Part shown: piece after piece, positions 7,385-16,219 of the stretch
Layout: every line of letters begins with the position of its first letter
Numbering within the stretch: position 1 is the stretch's first letter
Assembly: GCA_963786445.1 (NCBI GenBank)
Contig: CAWAZU010000026.1
Location: 1-64,000, forward strand
Source of the DNA: JAFKFJ01 sp963786445
Lineage (GTDB): Bacteria > Pseudomonadota > Alphaproteobacteria > Acetobacterales > Acetobacteraceae
DNA length: 64,000 nucleotides
Direction of reading: 5' to 3'
Notes under the pieces: generated by a model
What the model saw: only the letters and a program-made list of their open reading frames with translations
The model's database searches: none
What the model was told of the DNA's origin: nothing
Translations under genes and position numbers: made by a program

Positions 7385-8798
7385 TTACGTTACCGGCGTG
7401 TTCCAGTCGCTTCCCATAAGGACGTGCAGGCTTCGCAGCGCGTAACAGATCGCCCGCAGTCCCTGCACCTCGCCGCCCTCCGGCCGTCCGGGCCGCGGCG
7501 GCATCGTTCCAGGCGTACACGTCGAAATGCAGCCACTTCGTTCCTGGCGCGACGAAGCGGCGCAGGAACAGGGCAGCAACGATCGCGCCGGCAAGCGGCC
7601 GGGTCGAAACGTTGTTCAAGTCCGCGACATTGCTGTCGAGCCAGGTGTCGTAGCCGTCCCACAGCGGCAGCTGCCACAGCGGATCGTGGACCGCCGCCGC
7701 CGCCTCGACGAGTCGCTGCGCCAGGACGGCGTCGGTCGCGAACATCGCCGGCAGGTCGGGGCCGAGTGCCGCCCGCGCCGCCCCGGTCAGCGTCGCGCAG
7801 TCGAGCAGCAGCGCCGGCCGCGCATCGGACGCCTCGGCGAGCAGGTCGGCGAGCACCAGCCGGCCCTCGGCATCGGTGTTGCCGATCTCGACCGAAAGCC
7901 CGCGGCGGGTGCGGATCACGTCGAGCGGACGCATGGCGGCACCGGAAATGCTGTTCTCGACGCAGCCGATGCGCACCATCAGCCGCACCGGCAGGTCGGA
8001 CTGCATGACGACGCGGGCGATGCCGAGCACCGCGGCGGCGCCGCCCATGTCCTTCTTCATGCGCAGCATGCCCTCGGCGGGCTTGATGTCGTAGCCGCCG
8101 GAATCGAAGCACACGCCCTTGCCGCACAGCGCGACCAGCGGGCTCGCCTCGTCCGCGGCGCTGCCGCGCCAGTCGAACCCGGCGACCACCGGCGGCCGTG
8201 CCGCGCCGGCGCCGACCGCGGCCACCGCCGGATACGCCTCGGCCAGCGCCGCGCCCTCGATGCGCAGCGGCCGTGCGTCGAACCGCGCCGCCAGAGCCAG
8301 CGCGGCATCGGCGAGTTCGGCCGGGCCGAGCAGGTTCGCCGGCGTATTGATCAGGTCGCGCGCCATCCAGATCGCCGCCGCCTCGGTCCGCGCCGCGTCG
8401 TGTCCCTCGGTCAGCGCCAGCCGGGCGGGGGCGCGCTTGGGCGGCTTGAAGCCGCGGAACCGATAGGCGCCGAGGCACCAGCCGAGCACCGCCAGATCGG
8501 CGTCGTAATCGCCGGGCGCCAGTTGCCACGCGCGGGCTTGCGGCAGCCGGAACGGCAGGTCGCCGAACGGGAACGGCGAACGGTCCTCGCCCAGCCCGAA
8601 CGCCGCGCCGGCGAGGCCGCCGGCGTCGGGCAGCAACACCAGTTCGCCGGGCCGCGCAGTGAACTCGGCGCCGCGCAGGAACACGGCCTGCGCCGTCGGC
8701 AGCGCGGCCAGAAACGACTCCAGCCCCGCCGGACGCACGGCATGCAGCGTGCCGGCGGACGGCTCGGACCAGACGCAGGGCAGATCGGCGCCGAGCAT
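7385..8798 (-). pseudogene. Leucyl aminopeptidase, M17 family, frameshifted near the 3' end
   Basis: This encodes a cytoplasmic metallo-aminopeptidase. The catalytic part is intact: GKGVCFDSGGYDIKP (Lys/Asp metal ligands), MKKDMGGAAAVLG and NTDAEGRLVLADLL. The start at 8798 has GGGGAG upstream. At about 7497-7503 one base looks inserted in a GC run. The conserved C-terminal segment PGRPEGGEVQGLRAIC then continues in another frame and stops at 7385. Without a shift the frame runs to 7251 through a tail with no family likeness. The main catalytic core is unaffected, so a sequencing error is quite possible. Confidence 0.85.
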
Positions 8799-8977
8799 CG
8801 TTGCTCCCCGTTCACGACCGGCCGCAGCGGCCGATGCGCTTGTCACATGACATCGCGGCGGCGCCGCGACAACCCCGCAGGCAATCGCCACCCGGAATTA
8901 GCAAATCACGAGCCGCGTTGCACGCGCGGGTTTTGCAAACGACCTGCTATTCGCGTGGCACGAGAGACGCCCAATAC

Positions 8978-10825
8978 TTAGCCCGGCACCGCCGCCAGCG
9001 CGCGTTCGATGCGGCGCGCAAACGACGCCGGATCGCGCGGCAGGTCGCCGTCCTGCACATGCGCAAGATCGAGCAGCAGCGCCGCATCGTCGGCGAGGTC
9101 GGCACCGGCCGCCTGGCGGGCCAGCAATGTCGCGATCAGCGCGTGGCGCGGGTTGATCTCCAGCACCGGCGGCGCGGCGATGCCGGCGCGCCCGGCCCGG
9201 CGCAGCAGCCGCTGCATCTGCAGATCGGGGCCGCTGCCGGCCGACAGCACCACCGCGCTGTCCACCAGCCGGTCGGTGGCGCGCACCTCGGCCACCGCAT
9301 CGCCGAGCGCCGACTTCAGCGCCGCCAGCAGCGAAGTCACGTCCGGCGGCGGCTGCGTCCCGCCGGACGGCGGGAACTTCGCCAGATCGGCCGCACCCTG
9401 GGTGACGCTGCGGATCGGCTTGTTGTCGAACGCGGGCAGCCGCTCCGGCCAGAACGCGTCGATCGGATCGCCGAGCAGCAGCACTTCCAGGCCGCGGGCG
9501 CGAAACCCTTCGAGCTGCGCGGAGTGGCGCAGCGCCTCGACGCTGTCGCCGGCGAGCATGTAGATGGCCTCCTGCCCGTCCTTCATGCGCGCGACATAGT
9601 CGGGCAGCGACGTGACACCCTCGACGGCGGAGGAAGCGAAGCGCAGCAGCGGCGCGATGTCGCTGCGGTGGTCGGGGTCTTCCCAGACGCCTTCCTTCAG
9701 CACGGAGCCAAAATTGTCCCAGAATTTGTCGTAGGCATCGGCGTCCTTGCTGCGCGTCTTCAGCTCGGTCAGCACGCGGTTGGTCACCGCCTTGCGGATG
9801 CGCGCCAGCACCGGGGTCGCCTGCAGCATCTCGCGCGAGACGTTCAGCGGCAGGTCCTCGGTATCGACGATGCCGCGCACGAAGCGCAGCCAGGACGGCA
9901 GCAATTCCGCCCCGTCGGTGATGAACATGCGCCGCACATGCAGCCGCACGCGGCTCTGCCGGTCCTGCTCCAGCGGCTCGAACGGCTTTGCCGAGGGGAT
10001 GAACAGCAGCGCATAGAACTCCATCGCCCCTTCGGCGCGCCAGTGCAGCGTCGCCCAGGGCGTGTCGAACATCGCGCCGAGATGGCGGTAGAACTCGGTG
10101 TAGGATTTTTCCTCGATCTCGGCCTTCGGCTTGCGCCACAGCGCGGTGCCTTCGTTGGCGGGCACGTCCTTGCCGTCGCGCTCGATGGTGACCGGGATGG
10201 TCACGTGGTCGGCCCATTTGCGCACCACCGTCTCGATCCGATAGGCGTCGAGATAGTCCTGCGCATCGGATTTCAGCCGCAGCACGACGTCGCTGCCGGC
10301 TGCCGCGCGCTCGGCCGGGGCGATGGCAAAACCGCCGCGCCCGTCGGAGGACCAGCGCCACGCCTCCTCCGACCCGGCGCGGCGCGACACCACCTCGACC
10401 GCGTCGGCGACCATGAAGGCGGAGTAGAAGCCGACGCCGAACTGCCCGATCAGGTTCGGCCGCTCCTCCGGCCTGGCCTGCGCCAGCGTCTCGCCGAACG
10501 CGCGCGTGCCGGAGCGCGCGATGGTGCCGAGATTGGCGACCAGCTCCTCGCGCGTCATGCCGATGCCGTCGTCGGAAATGGTCAGCGTGCGCTCGGCGCG
10601 CGCCGGCACGATGCGCACCTTCGCCCCCTCCGGCAGCGCCAGCGCGGGATGCGTCAGCGCCTCGAAGCGGCGGCGGTCGATCGCGTCGGCGGCGTTGGCG
10701 ACCAGCTCGCGCAAGAAGATTTCGCGCTCCGAATAGAGCGAATGCACCACCAGGTCGAGCAGCCGCCCGACCTCGGCGCCGAATTCGTGCCGCTCGGAAG
10801 CCGGTGTCGTGGCGGTCTCGGTCAT
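8978..10825 (-). CDS. htpG: HSP90-family chaperone HtpG
   Basis: Bacterial Hsp90, an ATP-dependent homodimeric cytoplasmic chaperone for client refolding under stress, 615 residues. The N-terminal GHKL ATPase signatures are visible: FLRELVANAADAIDRRRFEAL, SDDGIGMTREELVANLGTIARSGT and GQFGVGFYSAFMVAD. The middle domain carries the family segment FITDGAELLPSWLRFVRGIVDTEDLPLNVSREMLQ. The start at 10825 is preceded by AGGAGGGACCGACCG, a near-ideal ribosome site, and gives the usual N-terminus; an in-frame start further up lacks support. It is separated by about 180 bases from the aminopeptidase gene on the same strand. The call is firm. Confidence 0.96.
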   Translation of the reverse strand: MTETATTPASERHEFGAEVGRLLDLVVHSLYSEREIFLRELVANAADAIDRRRFEALTHPALALPEGAKVRIVPARAERTLTISDDGIGMTREELVANLGTIARSGTRAFGETLAQARPEERPNLIGQFGVGFYSAFMVADAVEVVSRRAGSEEAWRWSSDGRGGFAIAPAERAAAGSDVVLRLKSDAQDYLDAYRIETVVRKWADHVTIPVTIERDGKDVPANEGTALWRKPKAEIEEKSYTEFYRHLGAMFDTPWATLHWRAEGAMEFYALLFIPSAKPFEPLEQDRQSRVRLHVRRMFITDGAELLPSWLRFVRGIVDTEDLPLNVSREMLQATPVLARIRKAVTNRVLTELKTRSKDADAYDKFWDNFGSVLKEGVWEDPDHRSDIAPLLRFASSAVEGVTSLPDYVARMKDGQEAIYMLAGDSVEALRHSAQLEGFRARGLEVLLLGDPIDAFWPERLPAFDNKPIRSVTQGAADLAKFPPSGGTQPPPDVTSLLAALKSALGDAVAEVRATDRLVDSAVVLSAGSGPDLQMQRLLRRAGRAGIAAPPVLEINPRHALIATLLARQAAGADLADDAALLLDLAHVQDGDLPRDPASFARRIERALAAVPG

Positions 10826-10944
10826 CGGTCGGTCCCTCCTTGCGGGCGCGCATATGCGCGGCGAACGGCCCCTGTTCAATGGCTTGATCGCGGGCCGTCA
10901 CGCGGACCTTGCATTCGGCCGCCGGACCGCCAACCATCGGGGCC

Positions 10945-13437
10945 ATGATCGGATTCGCCCCCCGGGTGAAGGCCGTGCTCGGCCCCACCAACACGGGAAA
11001 GACCCATCTCGCGATCGAGCGCCTGCTCGCGCACGCTTCCGGCATCATCGGCTTCCCGCTCCGCCTGCTCGCGCGCGAGAACTACGACCGCATGGTCGCG
11101 CGCAACGGCGCCCGGCACGTCGCCCTGATCACCGGCGAGGAAAAGATCGTCCCGCCCGACGCGCGCTGGTATTCCTGCACCGTCGAGGCGATGCCGCTCG
11201 ACCGCGAAGCCGAGTTCGTCGCGGTGGACGAGATCCAGCTCTGCGCCGACCCCGACCGCGGCCACGTCTTCACCGACCGCCTGCTGCACGCGCGCGGCCT
11301 GGTCGAGACCATGTTCCTCGGCGCCGAAACGATCCGGCCGCTGCTGCAACGCCTGGTGCCGCAGGCCGAGGTCGAGACGCGGCCGCGCCTGTCCGAACTC
11401 GTGCATGCCGGCCACGCCAAGCTGAGCCGGCTGCCGCCGCGCACCGCCGTGGTCGCGTTCAGCGCCGCCGAGGTCTATGCCATCGCCGAGCTGATCCGCC
11501 GCCGCCGCGGCGGCTGTGCCGTGGTGATGGGGCGGCTGTCGCCGCGCACCCGCAACGCGCAGGTGGCACTCTACCAGGACAAGGAAGTGGATTTCCTGGT
11601 CGCCACCGACGCGATCGGCATGGGGCTGAACATGGACGTGGACCATGTCGCCTTCGCCGGGCTGACCAAGTTCGACGGCCACCGCCCGCGCCGCCTCGCC
11701 GCCGCCGAGGTGGCGCAGATCGCCGGGCGCGCCGGGCGCGGCATGCGCAACGGCAGTTTCGGGACCACCGCCGGCTGCCCGCCGCTCGACCCGGACGTGG
11801 TGGAAGCGGTGGAGGCGCACAGTTTCGAGCCGCTGGCGCAGCTCTGCTGGCGCAGCAGCGAACTCGACTTCGCCTCGGTCGATGCGCTGGTGGCCTCGCT
11901 GACCGCGCCGCCGCCCGGCCCCGGCCTGGTGCGCGGCAACGAGGCGACCGACCTGGAGACGCTGGCCGCCCTGGCGCGCGAGGCCGACATCCGCGCACTG
12001 GCCCGCGGCCGGCAGCGCGTGCGGCTGCTGTGGGAGGCGTGCCAGATCCCCGACTTCCGCAAGCTCGCCGACGACACGCATCTGCGGCTGTGTTCGCGCC
12101 TGTTCGGCCATGTGGTGCGCGACGGCGGCATCCCGACCGAATGGATCGCGAGCCAGATCGCGCCGCTCGCCCGCGCCGACGGCGACATCGACACGCTGAT
12201 GCAGCGGCTCGCCGGCGTGCGCGTCTGGACCTACATCGCCGCGCGCTCGGACTGGGTGGCCGACGCCGCGCACTGGCAGGCCCGCGCGCGCGAGGTCGAG
12301 GACCTGCTGTCCGATGCGCTGCACGAGCGGCTGACCAGCCGCTTCGTCGATCGCCGTGCCGCGCAATTGCTGCGCCGGCTGGAGGGCAGCGAGCGCGACG
12401 ACCTGCTGTCCGCCGTCACCCGCCGCGGCGAGGTGGTGGTGGAGGGCCATCCGGTCGGCCATATCGAAGGTTTTGGCTTCATCCCCGACCCGCTGACCGA
12501 GGGCGACGAGCGGCGCCTGGTGCTGCGCGCCGCCCGCCGCGCGCTGCGCGAGGAAATGCCGCGCCGCGTCGCCCGGCTGGAATCGGCCCAGGATGCGGCG
12601 CTCGCCTGGCTGCCGAGCCAGCGGCTCGCCTGGGAGGGTGCCAGCATCGCCCGCCTGCGTCCCGGCCCGACCGCGCTGCGCCCGCTTGTCGAAGTGCTGG
12701 AGAGCGAGTTCCTCGACGGCGCGCAGCGCGAGCGGGTGCGCCAGCGGCTGCAATCCTTCGTCGATGCCGAGGTGCGCGAGGCGCTGGCGCCGCTGTTCGC
12801 CGCCGCCGCCGCCGCGGCCGCCGATCCGCTGCTGCGCGGCCCGTTGCACCTGCTGCTGGAGGGGCTGGGCGTGGCGCCCGCCGACGCCGAGTCGCCCGTG
12901 CTGCGCGGCCGGCTGAAGGCGCTCGGCGTGCGCGCCGGCCGCCACGCGCTGTTCCTGCCGGCGCTGCTGAAACCCCGTCCGGCGGCGCGCCGCGCCGCGC
13001 TGTGGGCGCTCTGGCGCGGCGAAAAGCTGCCGGCGCTGCCGGCGCCGGGGCTGGTCGCCGTGCCGCCGCCCGAGGACTGGCCGGACGATTTCGCCGCCGC
13101 CATCGGCTGGGTGCCGGCCGGGCCGGTGCTGGTGCGCCTCGACATCGCCGAGCGCATCGCCGCCGAACTCGCCTGGAACAGCCGCCGCCGCCCGGTGCCG
13201 GTGCCGGCCGACCTGGCCTCGCGGCTCTCGGTGCGGGCGGAGCTGGTGCCGGCGGTGCTGCGCGGCCTCGGCTTCCGCCTGCTGCCGGCAGCACCGCTGG
13301 AGGCCGACCAGTTCGGCCCGCCGGCGCCGGCGATGATGACGCCGCAGCGCCGCCGCCGCCCCGACCCCGTCCCGGCCCGCCTGCCGGCGCTTCGCCACGA
13401 AGGGCCGTTCGCGGCACTGGCCGCGCTGCGCCGGTGA
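10945..13437 (+). CDS. SUV3-like ATP-dependent RNA helicase
   Basis: A superfamily 2 helicase of about 830 residues, related to mitochondrial SUV3. The Walker A motif is GPTNTGKTH at residues 13-21, the DExH-type box is VDEIQLCADPDRGH, motif III-like text is MFLGAETIRP, and the second RecA domain shows ATDAIGMGLNM and QIAGRAGR. The long C-terminal part is Ala/Arg-rich helical sequence. The start at 10945 (MIGFAPRVK) is chosen because the helicase fold begins immediately; an upstream TTG at 10909 only adds unmatched residues. Its stop overlaps a GTG of the S4 gene (GTGA). The helicase, S4, ferredoxin and CarD order is common in alphaproteobacteria and suggests a role in RNA turnover. Confidence 0.88.
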   Translation: MIGFAPRVKAVLGPTNTGKTHLAIERLLAHASGIIGFPLRLLARENYDRMVARNGARHVALITGEEKIVPPDARWYSCTVEAMPLDREAEFVAVDEIQLCADPDRGHVFTDRLLHARGLVETMFLGAETIRPLLQRLVPQAEVETRPRLSELVHAGHAKLSRLPPRTAVVAFSAAEVYAIAELIRRRRGGCAVVMGRLSPRTRNAQVALYQDKEVDFLVATDAIGMGLNMDVDHVAFAGLTKFDGHRPRRLAAAEVAQIAGRAGRGMRNGSFGTTAGCPPLDPDVVEAVEAHSFEPLAQLCWRSSELDFASVDALVASLTAPPPGPGLVRGNEATDLETLAALAREADIRALARGRQRVRLLWEACQIPDFRKLADDTHLRLCSRLFGHVVRDGGIPTEWIASQIAPLARADGDIDTLMQRLAGVRVWTYIAARSDWVADAAHWQARAREVEDLLSDALHERLTSRFVDRRAAQLLRRLEGSERDDLLSAVTRRGEVVVEGHPVGHIEGFGFIPDPLTEGDERRLVLRAARRALREEMPRRVARLESAQDAALAWLPSQRLAWEGASIARLRPGPTALRPLVEVLESEFLDGAQRERVRQRLQSFVDAEVREALAPLFAAAAAAAADPLLRGPLHLLLEGLGVAPADAESPVLRGRLKALGVRAGRHALFLPALLKPRPAARRAALWALWRGEKLPALPAPGLVAVPPPEDWPDDFAAAIGWVPAGPVLVRLDIAERIAAELAWNSRRRPVPVPADLASRLSVRAELVPAVLRGLGFRLLPAAPLEADQFGPPAPAMMTPQRRRRPDPVPARLPALRHEGPFAALAALRR

Positions 13438-13815
13438 GCGCGGGCGAGGACCGAGGCGCGGGACTGGCAGCGGCTCGACGCCTGGCTGTGGTGCGCGCGC
13501 TTCCTGCGCCAGCGCGAGGCGTGCGCGCGGCTCGCCGCGTCCGGGCTGGTGCGCATCAACCGCATGCCCACCGACAAGCCGCACGCACGGGTGCGGCAAG
13601 GCGACGTGGTGACGCTGCCGCTGGCGGGCGGCGTGCGGGTGGTCGAGGTCCGCGCGCTGGCCGCGCGCCGCGGGAACCCGGCCAGCGGGGCGGCGCTGTA
13701 CCGCGAGGTGCCGGACGATGCCGCAGCGCACCACGACCCTTGCGGGGCCGGCCATTCGGCGCCATACCCCGCGCCGCAACCCCTGCCCTCGCCCGTATCC
13801 AGGAGCCTGCGATGA
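13434..13815 (+). CDS. S4-domain RNA-binding protein (Hsp15-like), probable frameshift at the start
   Basis: A small RNA-binding protein of ribosome quality-control type. The S4 fold is clear: WQRLDAWLWCARFLRQREACARLAASG, LVRINRM, then VRQGDVVTLPLAGGVRVVEVRALAARRG. The frame holding this fold opens right after the helicase stop but has no ATG, GTG or TTG before 13549, which would cut the domain in half. A GTG at 13434 overlapping the helicase stop is the natural start, but it is one frame off, so a one-base indel between about 13445 and 13460 is likely. The 3' end overlaps the ferredoxin ATG (ATGA at 13812-13815), supporting a coupled operon. Confidence 0.72.
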
Positions 13816-14144
13816 CCTACGTGGTCACCGAGAGCTGCATCCGCTGCAAATACATGGACTGCGTGGAAGTCTGTCCGGTCGATTGCTTCTATGTCGGCGA
13901 CAACATGCTGGTCATCCACCCCGACGAGTGCATCGACTGCGGCGTCTGCGAGCCGGAATGCCCGGTCGAGGCGATCGTGCCGGACAGCGACGACAAGGCC
14001 GCCGCCTGGCTGGAGCTCAACCGCACCTACGCCGCCACCTGGCCGAACATCACCCGCAAGGGCGAGCCGCCCGCCGACGCCGACGAATGGAAGGACAAGC
14101 CCGGCAAGGACAAACTGTTCTCGCCGGAGCCGGGAAAGCCGTAA
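13812..14144 (+). CDS. fdxA: 7Fe ferredoxin FdxA
   Basis: A 110-residue electron carrier with one [3Fe-4S] and one [4Fe-4S] cluster, cytoplasmic. Cluster ligands are visible in CIRCKYMDCVEVCPVDCF near the N-terminus and CIDCGVCEPECPVEAI at about 40-55. The C-terminal tail after the two clusters (AAWLELNRTYAATWPNI) is typical of the FdxA subfamily, and the length agrees. The ATG overlaps the S4 stop and lies 8 bases after a clear AGGAG. The family is constitutively expressed in many alphaproteobacteria; the redox partner here is unknown. Confidence 0.95.
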   Translation: MTYVVTESCIRCKYMDCVEVCPVDCFYVGDNMLVIHPDECIDCGVCEPECPVEAIVPDSDDKAAAWLELNRTYAATWPNITRKGEPPADADEWKDKPGKDKLFSPEPGKP

Positions 14145-14366
14145 GCGCCGCTGCTGCGCGCCGGTTGCAGGCCGGGGCCGCTTGCGGGCGCTTGCCCGGG
14201 GTGACGCGCCCGCCAATCTGTGTTACAAGTCAAAGCAACGGCGGCTGGGTCGGGTGACCCGGCGCGCCGCTTGTTCCAAGGGAAGCCCGGACCATGCGGC
14301 GTCCAGCACTGACGGCGGTTGCTGGGGCGGCGGACGTGGCCGTGCTGCGATTCACGAGGGTTCGGC

Positions 14367-15197
14367 ATGAAGGCGTCTGCCCTGTCTGCAACCACTGAGC
14401 GGAAACCCGAGGCCCGGCCGGCGGCCAAGCCGGCGGTGGCACCGGCGAAGCCGCCGTCGCGCAAGGCTGCGGCGACGGTGCCGCCGCCGGCCAGCGCCAA
14501 GCCGGCCGCCCCGACCGCCGCCGCTGCTGCCCCGCCCGCCGCGGTCGCGGTCGCGGTCACGCCGGTCGCGCCCGCCGCCGCTGCGCCGGTGGCACCCGCG
14601 CCCGCGCCGGCCGAGTCGCCGCGCGCGGCAGCACCGCATCCATCCCATCCGCCGCATCCGCCGCTCAACGGCCGTCCGCCGCCGATCTCGCGCGCCTCCA
14701 ACAAGGACGAGATTTTCGCCGAGGGTGACTACGTGGTCTATCCGACGCACGGCGTCGGCCGCGTCGAGCGCATCGCCGAGGAGGAGATCGCCGGCCATCG
14801 CCTGCAGCTCATCCATATCACCTTCGAGGAGAACCGGATGACGCTGCGCGTGCCGGTGGCCAAGGCGCGCAGCGCCGGCCTGCGCAAGCTGGCGACGCGA
14901 AAGCTGTTCGACGAGGCGCTGGCGGTGCTGAAGGGCCGCGCCCGCATCAAGCGCACCATGTGGTCGCGCCGCGCGCAGGAATACGAGGCGAAGATCAACT
15001 CCGGCGATCCCATGGCGATCGCCGAGGTGGTGCGCGACCTGCACCGCAATGCCGGCCAGCCGGACCAGAGTTTCTCCGAACGGCAGATCTACGAGTCGGC
15101 GATGGAGCGGCTCGCCGCGGAACTGGCCGCGCTCGACCAGACCGACAAGGCGACTGCGGCGACCAAGCTCACGAACTACCTCAAGACGATCGCCTGA
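14367..15197 (+). CDS. CarD/CdnL family transcriptional regulator with long Pro/Ala-rich N-terminus
   Basis: This binds RNA polymerase beta and stabilises open complexes at promoters of stable RNA and growth genes. The CarD fold begins at about residue 115: FAEGDYVVYPTHGVGRVERI, then LIHITFEENRMTLRVPVAKA, followed by the helical DNA-contact domain ending LAALDQTDKATAATKLTNYLKTI. The first 110 residues or so are a low-complexity run of Ala, Pro, Lys, longer than in the usual 160-170-residue CarD. The start at 14367 follows GAGGGTTCGGC; an upstream in-frame start would only lengthen the tail. The stop touches the GTG of the next gene, so the two are co-transcribed. Confidence 0.92.
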   Translation: MKASALSATTERKPEARPAAKPAVAPAKPPSRKAAATVPPPASAKPAAPTAAAAAPPAAVAVAVTPVAPAAAAPVAPAPAPAESPRAAAPHPSHPPHPPLNGRPPPISRASNKDEIFAEGDYVVYPTHGVGRVERIAEEEIAGHRLQLIHITFEENRMTLRVPVAKARSAGLRKLATRKLFDEALAVLKGRARIKRTMWSRRAQEYEAKINSGDPMAIAEVVRDLHRNAGQPDQSFSERQIYESAMERLAAELAALDQTDKATAATKLTNYLKTIA

Positions 15198-15728
15198 GTG
15201 TCGGAGGCCGACGACAGCACGGACGAGGCCGGCCCGGCGGTCCCGGGCGGCGCAAAAAACTACATCTCGCCCGCCGGCCACGCCCGGTTGCGCACCGAAC
15301 TGAAAGCGCTGCTGCACGAGGAGCGGCCGCGGGTCGTGGAGATCGTGTCCTGGGCCGCCGGCAACGGCGACCGCTCGGAAAACGGCGACTATCTCTACGG
15401 CAAGAAGCGGCTGCGCGAGATCGACCGGCGCGTCCGCTTTCTCGCCAAACGGCTGGAAATCGCCGAGGTGGTCGATCCGGCAAGGCAGTGCCGGCGCGAC
15501 CGGGTGTTCTTCGGCGCCACCGTCACCTATGTCGATGAGGCCGATGCCGAACGCACGGTGACGATTCTGGGCGCCGACGAGGCCGATCTGGCGCGCGGCG
15601 AAGTCAGCCTGCATTCCCCGGTCGCGCGCGCGCTGCTGCGCGCCCGCGTCGGCGAGACGGTGAAGCTGCACACGCCGGCCGGCGTGGTCGAGGTCGAAAT
15701 CCTGGCGATCAGCTATCCCGATGGCTAG
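15198..15728 (+). CDS. greB: Transcription elongation factor GreB
   Basis: A 176-residue RNA polymerase cleavage factor that rescues backtracked complexes. The N-terminal coiled coil reads KNYISPAGHARLRTELKAL, then GDRSENGDYLYGKKRLREIDRRVRFLAKRLE, whose KKRLREIDRRVRFLxKRLE block separates GreB from GreA; the tip acidic residues are present (SENGDY). The C-terminal FKBP-like domain follows from FFGATVTYVDEAD. The start is GTG directly after the CarD stop (TGA then GTG), so it depends on coupling. The first 20 residues or so are an acidic extension absent from short homologues. Confidence 0.93.
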   Translation: MSEADDSTDEAGPAVPGGAKNYISPAGHARLRTELKALLHEERPRVVEIVSWAAGNGDRSENGDYLYGKKRLREIDRRVRFLAKRLEIAEVVDPARQCRRDRVFFGATVTYVDEADAERTVTILGADEADLARGEVSLHSPVARALLRARVGETVKLHTPAGVVEVEILAISYPDG

Positions 15729-15763
15729 AAGCGGGCTGGGATGACTGCCGGACGAGGCGGCAC

Positions 15764-16219
15764 GTGAGCGAAGCGAAACACACCGCGCGGGCGTTGCCCA
15801 AGGGCAGGGACCGCTGGGGGCTGCGGCCGGTGCGGCGCGGCCGGGTGCGCGGGCAGATCGTCAACCTGCGCCGCAGCTTCGAGGTGGGCGAGTTCGGCAA
15901 TCTTCTGGTGGTCGATTTCGAGCTTGCCATCGACAAGGACTTGCCGACGGTCCCGGTGCGCATGTCCGGCACGATCTTCAACCACGAACCGCGCGAAGGC
16001 ATGGTGGTGGAGATGCCCGACCCCGATCCGCTGGTGCGGCCGATCGTGACGCATCGGCTGAGCCTGCCCTGGGACCGGCATCACCAGATCGTCGCCTTCT
16101 ACCCCGGCCGCGGCGACCCTTCGCGGGCCCGGCAGCGTCTGGTCGGGGTGCTGGTGGTGCTGTTGCCGATGGCGGTGGCGGCGGTGCTGCTCGGCCTCTA
16201 TTTCGCGCTCGGCTGGTGA
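15764..16219 (+). CDS. Small membrane-anchored protein, family unknown
   Basis: A 151-residue protein starting with GTG. The first 120 residues are soluble, basic then beta-rich (GQIVNLRRSFEVGEFGNLLVVDFELAI), and residues 126-148 are a single C-terminal membrane helix (VGVLVVLLPMAVAAVLLGLYFAL). I do not recognise the family. It overlaps the cobC GTG at its stop (GTGA), so the two genes are likely coupled, but nothing in it suggests a cobalamin role. A distant alternative start at an internal ATG would lose the basic head. Confidence 0.7.
   Translation: MSEAKHTARALPKGRDRWGLRPVRRGRVRGQIVNLRRSFEVGEFGNLLVVDFELAIDKDLPTVPVRMSGTIFNHEPREGMVVEMPDPDPLVRPIVTHRLSLPWDRHHQIVAFYPGRGDPSRARQRLVGVLVVLLPMAVAAVLLGLYFALGW

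Noticed and set aside
8801..10948. 715-residue plus-strand open frame
   Set aside because: It runs antisense to htpG, with His/Gln/Arg-rich low-complexity translation typical of high-GC shadow frames.
10876..13779. 967-residue minus-strand open frame
   Set aside because: It is antisense to the SUV3-like helicase and shows no family likeness; a shadow of GC-rich codon usage.
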